From NCBI GenBank assembly GCA_019096065.1, contig JAGUCH010000006.1, positions 6,902,001 through 6,966,000 on the forward strand: a DNA stretch of 64,000 nt, in the 5' to 3' direction. Shown one piece after another: positions 1 through 9,400 of the stretch (the first letter of the stretch is position 1; the number at the start of each line of letters is the position of its first letter). The position numbers and the translations under genes were made by a program. The stretch comes from Paracyclopina nana. Lineage: Eukaryota; Arthropoda; Copepoda; Cyclopoida; Cyclopettidae. The notes under the pieces were generated by a model. That model was not told the DNA's origin, ran no database searches, and saw nothing but the letters and a program-made list of their open reading frames with translations.

Positions 1-104
1 TGGCCTACGAGGCTCGGTCCGTTCATAGGGTTCTCCATTTATCCTAATCGTCAGGTCAAAAGGCACCTCCTTTCCAACAGTCATGACCTCTTTCGTAGCT
101 ATCT

Positions 105-581
105 TCAACAGGCTTGCATCATAATGCTGCTGTATAGTAGCTCTGGTCCGGCTCGCCTCCCTCGCATAGGCCTGTAGACCCTCCATGTGGGAGGCCTGAT
201 CAAATCCTCAAATGGCAATGGGTACCCCAAACTGGAGGATACCCTTTCCAATGGGACCTCGAGGGGTTCCTCTTGGTCCTGGTGCCTAGTCGTCTGATTC
301 TGGGCTTGGTTCTCAATATTGACAGCAGGCATGTTGCGATCCATAACTGGCTCATCATCCTTTAGGAGCTCACTAACCTCTTGTTCGTTGAACTCTCCAG
401 TCTTATCAGTCTCCATCATAGAGACCAATGCAGATTCTCCTTCCATGGATTCGGTGATCAGAGACATCCTTAGATTATCGAGGCTATTCAAGCTATCGCT
501 CATTTCCAGACTGTTGCTGTAAGGCCGTAACCTGCCCTTTTTATACACATCTTTACAGGTATGCCCCACACTCTCGGGCAT
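105..581 (-). CDS. Unrecognised acidic 158-aa ORF
   Basis: This is an ATG-initiated open frame of 158 codons that I do not recognise. The protein is acidic and Ser/Glu/Asp-rich in its first two thirds, with a Gln/Glu-rich middle. Its C-terminal part holds PPTWRVYRPMRGRRAGP, which is proline- and arginine-rich. There is no signal peptide, membrane segment or known domain. The sequence left of it (1-104) stays open in another minus-strand frame to the window edge, so this may be the first exon of a longer gene with a splice near its end. It begins 286 bp from the divergent plus-strand membrane-protein gene. It could also be a fragment of an old mobile element, since the neighbourhood is element-rich. 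Confidence 0.35.
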   Translation of the reverse strand: MPESVGHTCKDVYKKGRLRPYSNSLEMSDSLNSLDNLRMSLITESMEGESALVSMMETDKTGEFNEQEVSELLKDDEPVMDRNMPAVNIENQAQNQTTRHQDQEEPLEVPLERVSSSLGYPLPFEDLIRPPTWRVYRPMRGRRAGPELLYSSIMMQAC

Positions 582-867
582 TTAAATGCGTGGGTTGTCC
601 CTTTTAAAAAACCCAAGGTCATTTTTTGTCTAGGTAAAAAAGAACAAGTTAACAGGACTTATACCACTTCCTTATAAGATGGGCGCGTGCGCGCACGCTC
701 ATCGTCGAGTTGCACGGACATTTTTGACTTCCTAGGTCGAGAAACGTAGCGAGGGTGCAACAGGCAGTTGCAACTCTCAGCTTTCACTTAATGTTGATCA
801 TTCTCCCATCGGACTTCGTCCAAGCTGGTCACTTTTCTAGAGATATTCCAATCCCAATCAACTCGCG
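582..867. promoter_or_regulatory. Divergent intergenic region with CpG-rich core
   Basis: This spacer separates a minus-strand ORF and a plus-strand spliced gene that point away from each other. It holds a CpG-dense alternating stretch (GCGCGTGCGCGCACGC near 685) in otherwise AT-rich DNA, which would suit a shared promoter. There is no clear TATA box. The promoter role is inferred from position and composition. Confidence 0.3.
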
Positions 868-1922
868 ATGGTCATTTTAGCCTGGGTTTCTCTAACTCCA
901 GAGGGCAGCTCTACAGAGGCTCCCACTGAGGTTCCAATCCAGCCATCAATGGTGGATCCTGCGCTAGTGGATTCTCAAACCACGGGCCCAGTAAGTCCTA
1001 CTGTTGCTATTCCTGAGAGTGGCATTTCTGAAGCCGGGGGTGGACCTGGATTTGGCCCAGCTCCTGTCGACCCCTTTGAAGTGGAGGTGTTTGACCCCCG
1101 AGATTTAATGCCAGCGGTACCAAATGGTTATCGTCCCATTGCCCCTCAGAGGGACTGGATCGATGAGGTTTTCAATTACCACCGATACGGTGTAATGGGA
1201 TGGATCGGTCTTGGAGCGTCCATTGGGATGGCTTTGGTAAGTTCAACCTTATAACTAGTTTTGCAACTATGGCCAAACTTTTATTTACCACCTTCTTTCT
1301 TACAGATTTTGCTTGGCATGTTGGTGTACTTCTGCGTGTGGACGTCACGATGGTGCCGAAGGTTCGTGGCCACGTTTCGAGCTATCCGTACGGAATCAGC
1401 GGCTGCCAGTGGGGAAGCCATGCAAATGCTTCCAACAAAGGCCCCATCAGAGCATGCAGCGGTATTTCACTGCTGTACCCCAGAGGTCCGAGCTTTGCCA
1501 CCAGCCCCGATTATGCGTGACCCTGATGTCCATTCGCTCCAAATGGCAATGGCTGCCATGGACCCCTATGGAACACTACGCCGGAATCCCAGCATCATGT
1601 CCGGGCTGGCCCACATCTATGACGTCCCTAATCCCAAGGGCTGGGTAAGGACCTATCAATTTATGAACTGTAAACAGGTTGCTCATGTACTCTTTTTCAT
1701 GCACCTTTTCAGGTACCTGTTACTGAAGGGTGCGGGCCGCGGACTTTGAAGAGACGATCTCGCCGGGCTCGAGCCCGAGATAACCGTCGCTTGGATTCGG
1801 CAGCGGAGTCCATCCCGGACAAGGACGAAATCACTGAGGCTGAACCTCTCTCCATCGCAGATGAGGACCAGGATTCAGCTGGATCAAAGGCTTCCCAAGA
1901 CGTCAACAGCGATGCCAACTAA
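868..1922 (+). CDS. Spliced single-pass membrane protein, unknown family
   Basis: Three exons (868-1236, 1306-1644, 1713-1922) join in phase 0 across two GT-AG introns of 69 and 68 bp and give about 305 residues. Residues 1-100 are rich in Pro, Thr, Ser and Glu, and probably extracellular. A hydrophobic segment spans the first splice (WIGLGASIGMAL then ILLGMLVYFCVW). A basic juxtamembrane stretch follows (TSRWCRRFVATFRAIR). The last exon begins with an Arg-rich stretch (RRSRRARARDNRR) and ends in an acidic Ser/Asp tail. This implies an outside N-terminus and a cytoplasmic C-terminus. The opening MVILAWVSL could be a weak signal peptide, or an upstream exon may be missing. I recognise no family. 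The next gene downstream has the same plan (Pro-rich ectodomain, intron at the membrane segment, basic flank), so the two may be diverged relatives. Confidence 0.55.
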
Positions 1923-2225
1923 GGATCGCCACGAACTTGCGAGACGAAGATCGCTCTCTTTTCGCACGTTTTTAAGCGCGTTTTCTGCAACTTTAGCACT
2001 TTGTCCTTCTTATCGCGTGCGAATTCTCACTTTATAACTTGCATTTCCCGCAGTCTTCGCGGACTTTTCCACTTTTTCGAGATCTCGCAAACTTTTCGAG
2101 GCCTCGCAGACTTGCAGACTTCAAAGCCGGCTTTTGGCAATTGCACTCGTCTTGTTTTTATTTTGATCTCAAAGCTTCCAATATACTCGAGTATATACTA
2201 TAGTACTTGTATTCTATATATATGT

Positions 2226-2231
2226 AATAAA
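2226..2231 (+). terminator. AATAAA polyadenylation signal of the first membrane-protein gene
   Basis: A perfect AATAAA lies about 300 bp after the stop codon of the 868-1922 gene and before the start of the next gene, which suits the 3' end of that transcript. Confidence 0.55.
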
Positions 2232-2403
2232 GAATTCGAATTCAAGTGGGGTAGCAGGTATTAGCGAAGCCGTTACCTTCATCTAACAGCGCTCCCAGAC
2301 TTCACGTAGAGGCGTAATAAAAGAGGCTTTTTCACGTAAAATTTGGCCGATTTCAGACCGGATTTTTCTGGTAGCGTGCCTTGTTTACTAAAAAGTCCAA
2401 AAC

Positions 2404-2940
2404 ATGGCGGGCTTCCTTCACGGCTTGTTCGTAAGTTTTTATTTCGATTAAAATCCGTTGAATCCTTTCGTAAAACTGTATCTTTTTCATTGGGAATGTA
2501 GAATCCTTCTACCACAACAGTGGCCCCCGCCACTGAGGCTCCCGTAGGGGCGCCCCCCGCGGCCGAGTCCGCGGCGGGGTGGCCCCAGCCACCTGCGGCC
2601 CCGCCCGCAGCCCCTTTGGGCCATCAGGAGGCGTGCCCTCCCTGCCCCGTTCAGGGCTTCGTAAGTGCATTATTCGTTATCTATTTGGTCAAAGCTCGAC
2701 TTTTTTCTCGTATTACAGGCCGAAGAGATCCTCTAGGGCGTGGCCCTGAACGTGGCAGGGGCGGCCACCTATTATTTGGTGGCCCTGCCCGCCCTCGCCT
2801 GGGTCCACCGGGCTAGGCCCAGGGCCCTGTATCGGCTCGTCAGCCGGGTGTGGGACGAGCCCACCGACCTGCCCAGGGTCTCGGCCTGGGTCCTCCACCT
2901 GTTTGTGGGGGAGGAGGACCCCCTCGAAGGAGTCGTCTAG
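2404..2940 (+). CDS. Small GC-rich spliced membrane protein with two possible acceptors
   Basis: Exons 2404-2430, 2502-2660 and 2737-2940 join in frame and predict about 129 residues. The N-terminal half is almost all Ala, Pro and Gly, with one CPPCP motif. Then comes a hydrophobic segment (GVALNVAGAATYYLVALPA) and a basic flank (WVHRARPRALYRLVSRVW). The GC content is far above the surroundings. Exon 3 has two candidate acceptors 18 bp apart. The upstream one (after 2718) is the better site but brings an in-frame TAG after five codons, giving a short protein without the membrane segment. The downstream one (after 2736) avoids it. A further GT-AG intron (2940-3002) touches the stop codon and continues into a 3'UTR exon with AATAAA at 3106. 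No family is recognised. Similar design to the preceding gene suggests kinship, which is an inference. Confidence 0.45.
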
Positions 2941-3105
2941 TAAGTCTAACTTATTCACTTAAGTTATCACAGCTTCACTATATTCATTCTTTTCTATTGC
3001 AGAAATCGTCTCGTTATCGGTAGGCCACCGCACCGGCCAGGGCTGGCCCCAACGTGGCCCAAGGCCAGCCCGCCCCCACCAGCCAGGAGGCCTCCCTTTC
3101 GGGAC

Positions 3106-3111
3106 AATAAA
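3106..3111 (+). terminator. AATAAA polyadenylation signal of the GC-rich gene
   Basis: AATAAA lies in the last GC-rich exon-like block (3003-3120). GC content falls to the regional background just after it, as expected at a transcript end. Confidence 0.5.
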
Positions 3112-4500
3112 GTCCACGTTCTTTGTACTTTTGTGTCTACTGTGTTTACCGCAACTCATTTCGCGTTTACCTCAGCAGATAGCTCAGCCTTATGAAGCTC
3201 AGCACCTTTCTAGTCAAGTTCAGCAGTTCATTATCATAGCCAAGCACATTTCGAGTCCAATTTTTTACATTTCATGGCCAAAAGGACCGTAGACCATATC
3301 TCAGGTGTCAAGAATTGCATTTTAATTGCATAATTAATCATTAGCGAATCATTAGCGGCCCAAATCCACAGATTCGGGCCTGTAAATAAGCTAGCATTCC
3401 AGCTCGACCTTGACGGCCTTGACACTGCAAACGATGCTTCAATGTTCAAGAAAAGCGTTCACTATAGCCCTGCATTCCAGCTCGGGCTTGATGCAGCACC
3501 ATATTTGAGTGTCTGCGATTACTACCGGCCAAGCGTTGGTGCTTATGGGCTACCAATGCCAATTTGGCATCCTTTTTTCCTTGGGCATTCCGGCTCGGCC
3601 TTGAGTGCGGCGAAGGAAACGTAGTCCCTACAGGACTGGAAAACCGGCCGTATGTCATTGCACATAGCAAAAGCAAGCTCAAGCACTAGGCAATGGCACA
3701 ATATTCTTTTCCATATCAGGCTAGAAGACGTGTATTTTTCATTTTCTCATATGTCAGTCTACAATGTGTGCTGACCTAGCTTGTTTTGCTAGTGCTGTGT
3801 TTAGCGTAAATTGAATTCTCCACCAAAAGAGAGGGGATTCATGTGGCGACTGCAAGATAGCCACATTTCAGCACTTCTTTTATTTAACAATATGCCTAAT
3901 CTTTGTGCACTTTGAACCTTTTCTTCTGTTAGTCCATCTGGCGATCATTAGCGGTATCATTATAACATTAGTCATTTTCATTCTCTTGACTTTTATGCAA
4001 CGTTTTATTTTATTCCTTGTACCCGCATAATAAATCCCGGAATTTGAGTCACCACTCGAGCCAAGTATGGCCATTTTCGAGTTTAGTTAGGTTCAAAAAC
4101 CTTCCCAGGTGAATTGTAGGTGCACCGGCGGTTCCAATCTTCATTGTTCGTTTTAGCCTTGGGCAAAACGTTTTTGGTTCGTGGTTAGGCGCATGGTGGC
4201 GCCACCATTCTACATCTCCAAGCGAAGCCGCTCAAACTGGATTTTTCTAGTGTGGGAGCGTCTCTGGATTTTTGTTCCATAACAACTTTTTGCCCCCCTT
4301 GGAGTCGGGTATCTGTTCGACAAAAGCTGGCTCAGCGTCTTTGCGCAATGCAACTCACATTTCAGTCTATCTTGCTCAAATGTTTTTTGTCTAGCCATTT
4401 TAAACAGACTCATAGATTATGTTTTATCTGTTATCACTGACTTGCATAGCTATTATAGCTCTGCATTCCAGCTCGGTCTTGATGCGTGCATCAAGTTCGG
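3112..4500. other. Spacer with four copies of a short GCATTCCAGCTCG motif
   Basis: I see no gene here. Related copies of GCATTCCAGCTCGxxCTTGA start near 3394, 3472, 3595 and 4463, all in the same orientation and in otherwise unrelated sequence. They may be remnants of a decayed repeat. Confidence 0.35.
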
Positions 4501-4574
4501 GTGCTCATAACCGAAATTAATTTAAAAGATTGAGGTTGTCAGCACCGATCTTTTCAGCTAATTTCGGTTAGCAC
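4501..4574. repeat. 74-nt near-perfect hairpin
   Basis: Nested complementary arms GTGCT/AGCAC, AACCGAAATTA/TAATTTCGGTT and AAAAGAT/ATCTTTT enclose a loop of about 17 nt. If transcribed, either strand would fold into a long stem with small bulges. The size suits a microRNA-type precursor or a tiny palindromic transposon remnant. The sequence does not say which. Confidence 0.5.
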
Positions 4575-4758
4575 TAATAATAATATATGAAGCAGATTTT
4601 GCGACATTTATGTGCTAGTGTTCAGGTTTATAGTTTTTGTAGCCATTTGCCATTTCCAGTTTTTTCTAGAAATTTTGTTTACAATACTTTCTCAGAGCAC
4701 GAGGGCGCTCAAATGTTGTGAAATTTTTGGGGCGCAGGCTGCATTTCCTGCGGCTACG

Positions 4759-4829
4759 TATATATACTCCCCCCTCCACAATTTTCTGCATTTTGTGGGA
4801 ACTGCAGTGAGCAGTCACACAAAATTCAG
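4759..4829 (+). promoter_or_regulatory. Possible TATA promoter with first exon and 5' splice site
   Basis: TATATATA at 4759 is followed about 65 bp later by a textbook donor, CAG|GTAAGTATG, at 4829/4830. A short non-coding first exon starting near 4790 would fit. No convincing downstream coding exon was found on this strand before the retroelement, so any product is unknown. Confidence 0.3.
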
Positions 4830-6488
4830 GTAAGTATGTTTTCGAATCTTTTACTATAAAAGATTTATCAGCTAGGCTAATTTTATTCAATTTTATTTGA
4901 AATATGGCGCCCATGGGCACCATACATGATATCACAAACCTAAATCGTGCCACCGTAAGGAAGGAAGGTCGGCACACACTAAATTTTTTTTTATTTAGAA
5001 TTACGATTTCCAAAACAAGATTAGTTGTCACACATAGACTGTTGTGGCAATCGAACTTAAAATGGTATTTTATGAAACACTTGTTCAACCCCCAAAATAC
5101 CCCAGTTGTATCCAAAGCTGAAGAATTCACCAGCATATAGGATTTTCGTTGTCTTTAGTGGCCACAAGGGAGCGGCCCATTCCAATAGTGAGTGGGTCCC
5201 TACATTTTGTTGAGGCATGAAGACCATAGTTTGGGCTGATTATTCGCCCAGGCACAAAGCTGTACTTAGTATTTCAAGATCCCTTCTTAGGGAGATGAAT
5301 CCCATTTTTGTACAGATTTCCATGTTCCATCCTACTCAAAGTCCGGAGGCGTCACGCCTAGACCTGCGTTATGCAACCAGGTCATGGTCGAGACACTCTG
5401 ATATTATAGGCACAGTAGTCGTTGCAACAGAGTTTTTGTTTTATGGCATATACTACTGTGGTATCGTTTCCATGCCAGAACATGTGTGATTTATAATCGT
5501 CCTTTTTTATCGATGCCCAATCCTCATTTCAGAGGTTGTGCATTTTCCTAATTTCTTCTGGAAGTTTTCAATATCGTTCCAAGATTTTATATAGTAATGC
5601 GGCCAACACAAGCCCTCATGCGTATTGTGAGGTTTATTGTGTCCCACTTGCACAGTGCCTAGTGCCAACTTTTGCTGTACCAAGGTACGAATGTCCCAGT
5701 AGCTATCAACCCACGCGAGGCATGGAGTGGATAGCGGTTCCATTTGGACATAGCTCAGTGGAGCTTTAACCATAGTTTTCAACACATAGCTATTCAGATG
5801 GGGCATTACGCCCATCTGCAACTTCCCTCTTGCATGGCGTGTTTATAGTACTTTACTTTATATAACTTATATAATAGTTAACTTTATTCAGGCCAATCGG
5901 CCTATCGTCTATTGTAAGCTTGGCCTCCTACTATAGTAGTAAGGGGCAAGCACACATAAATACCGGTCAAATTTTGATTTGCATCGGTATTTATCAGGAA
6001 ACAGGACAAAATTAGTTGTCCCATCAATATTGTAAAAATAACCTACGCAAACTTCATTTATTTTGTCAAAGCAAGCGAGGTTTGGTTTGTTGTTGGATTG
6101 AACAATCCCTGGAGGAAGTCCAAATCCAGTGCCTTGTGGCTTCCATCATTTTTATACATACTTCTAGAACCGCTAACGAACTGCAGAGAGTATGTTTCGT
6201 TAGTTGTTTTCTTGCTGTCAATGTACTGTTCAGCAACTTATCACCTTTATGCATATTGTACCTTACTGGCGGGCATGCGAAGAGACATTGCCCGTTCGTA
6301 TCCATTTCTATGATCTTTTTGGCAAGTGGCCAAATTCAGGTCCGCTCTCGACATTTTGCATTAACTTACTTTTGGGTGCGCTTGATTGGTAAAACGGTGC
6401 GCCCATATTGGACTGACAAAGTAAAGGTAGTGACCCCATAAAATATGGGCACTAAGATTACCGTCATCACGTCCTTTCTTACGAATCT
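4830..6488. other. No recognised gene; possibly the 3' flank of the retroelement
   Basis: Only short unrecognised open frames occur on both strands. The minus strand here lies downstream of the retroelement's integrase, where a third open frame or a 3' LTR would be expected. I could match no stretch to the element's other end, so neither could be shown. Confidence 0.3.
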
Positions 6489-9400
6489 CTATTTAAACTT
6501 CTTAAAAGCTAGCTTGTATAGGTCATCATAGGTGAGACGCAGCCGCTTCATTTCATTTATGTTGCTATCATCTTGGTGATCCATGCCAGTCGCTTTAAGA
6601 AACTGAATATAATCAGGGACTGCAGCCATGTTTTTATTCAGTTTCCAATTAGGAACTACCTCTTCTAGTAACTCTCTCTCTTTTTGGTCTGGCCTTTGGT
6701 TCGTATTTGTAAACCTAACACGGGCGAATTCCTTGTCCTCCCGATCTAAAGGAGCTATTCGTGGAATATTAGGGAAGTATTTTTGTTCTTTACCAGCTTT
6801 ACTTTTCTCTTTCCCATACTTTCTTATGCCCGCTAACCTTCTGTAATCTACAGTTTCTTTTCTCTCCCGCAGTTGTCGTCTGGGAAGGATCCGTATTGGA
6901 GTGGGCTCACTAATCTCAGGTTCAACTGTTGGTTGGACAGCGGCCGAGGATTCTGGTTCCTTTGGTTCGGCGAATGATGTGGCTGCCGAACTACTCGGCT
7001 GGTCAGAAGACACCAAAAGGTTCGTGTCAAGGAGCTGTTGAACATTCTGTGAAGGACTTGTATCCTGTTCAGTTGTCAATGCTGCTTCGGAACGAGTCAA
7101 TGCTTCAGAGGGATCAGGCTGAGCAATCGCAGGAAGACCCGCAGGTACGTTCTTTTTATTATACTTTTGAAACCCTGCCAGGGAGCGATAATTAACGTTT
7201 TTTCTTCTTCTTAGGTTATGAGGAAGAAAACTTAATGGAGACAACTTTTCTGGTTCATACGGAGCCCGTACAACAGCCTCAGGTGGCTTCTGAGTACCCG
7301 GTTGTGGAACTACTGGGCCAGTTTGCCTGACAGTGGGGTGTGCAACCCCAGGAGTAGCTTGATGAGTAAGGTGCTCCTTTTCAGTCATAGCCAGGTCACC
7401 CAAAGGTGTAACCTTTGCCGAGGGGTGCTCAAGTACGTTTGTGCTTGGCACAGTTTGTGGTACTCCCGCATTTGGTAACTCACTATTTTTTGGTTGCAAA
7501 TCAGGTTTTCTGACCGGACTTTTCATTATAGTATACCGAACTTGAGGCTCCCCTCCTTCAGCTCCATAAATCTCCGGTTTCGGGGCACTGGGCCCTTCCA
7601 TAGGATTATCGATTGGTGGAGAGGGAGGCCGTTTACGTGGTGAGAGTTCTAACTGGCGTCGTACAATATCGATTGCTTTTTGAACATTCTGTTTAATGCT
7701 TTTTGTCAGCGGTGTACGCCGCAGATTTTTACGAGCAGTATAATAAATTGTGGTTGTGTCATCACTATCACTACTTTCATTTTCATCGTCGTGTGTATTT
7801 CCGCCGAATGGATCAGTAGGCAGTGCTAATTGCATACTTTCCAGGCCAGCAGATAAAGATTCTAGGTCAGTGTCAAATTTGGAAGGTGCGATGAAAGATG
7901 CTGCTTTTTCAACAACCTCCTCTATTTTATCATTGTCCTTATTAGGAGTTGCGGACATACTTTGGTCAGGAGTGTGATATTTCTCCGGACTTTCAGGTAT
8001 ATCTGGCACACGTTGATCACGGTATTGGCCACGAAAGGCCCACTTTACAGGGCTGACCCCTGCAAGTGTCCCTTCACTGACGTTCGAGCGATCAGGAGTA
8101 CTAATATGGTCAGGTTTGACACTTGGTAAATTTGGGTATAACCGTTCTTGTTGGGCCATTTCAGCAAAAGTCGGAGGGCCACGTTGGCTTAAGGCCAGCA
8201 TGTCCTCATAAAATGCTTCATTGGGCCCTGTATTTGCACTTAGTGCAATTGCTTGTTCAATAAAATCATCAGTGTCAGTCTCCGACAAAGATGCACTCGT
8301 ATCTTTTTGCGCATTGTTATTAACGGCATTGTTAGCTAAGTATTTTTCTTCTAACTTTTTACGATCATATTGTTCCCATTGCTTTTGCACGAGTTGCTTA
8401 TTTTCCTCCTGTATTCGCAAAATATCTGAGGGCTTAAACAAGCTCGCTGCCTTTTGCATGAGAATAGAACCAGAGCGCTTATAGGTTTGGTGAATCGCAC
8501 TTGGCTCTGTGTCCATTGATGTGGACTGTGAAATCAATGAACTTTGCGAGGCCACTATACTAGAGGCCTTTGTATGACCCCGCAAACTATAATCATGACT
8601 TTCAGGGCTGCCTTCAAGAAATTCAATAACCTCATTCCTTGCTTTTTTACGTAGAATTTCTTCCGGAGTGTAAGGTCGTTTCAAGAGGTTGGACAACTTT
8701 TCCGGAAGAAATCTATATAGTTCATGGAATCGGTATAACTTTACATGATCTAAGCTTACTTCACGAGTAAGCCCATCATAAAGATACGGCTTTACAGTCA
8801 CAGTTGAATGCTGTCCAATGTCTATGACTTCAAATAAATCATCCATAAATTTATACCGTTGTTTATTTATGGGGTGTTTTATAACCAAAACTAAAGATCC
8901 AATCTCAGGTTTAAAGGAAGGCCTTTCAGTAGCCTTCATTTTTTCTAAGTGGAACTGTTCTTCTAGATCATGTTCGCGCATGCGTTGACGCCATTCAGCT
9001 TTATGAATTTTGTCCTCGCTTTCACTAAGTATTTCAAACACATCCCGTCCTAAGTGATAGAACGGCATTTTGTCGAAAAATAATGAGAAAGGGGTGGGGG
9101 TGATCTTCACCCCTTTATCATCAGTATATGCCAAATAAGTAAGAGGGCGGTTATTTATTGCGTAAATAGAAGTCTTAAACACATCGCATAACTTCATATT
9201 GTATGAGTTCGAGTTTAAGACTAATGCACTCCTTATTATTCGTATAGCATTTTCAGCGTAAGCGTTCAATGCTTGTATGGCGATAAAGTTCGGTAATGAC
9301 ATAACTCCTTAATTTTATAACGATCAACAAGGCGTTGGAGGGCCTTATTAGTCGTTAGCTGGGCACCATTATCTGCAAGTAATGTTTTTGGCACCCCAAA

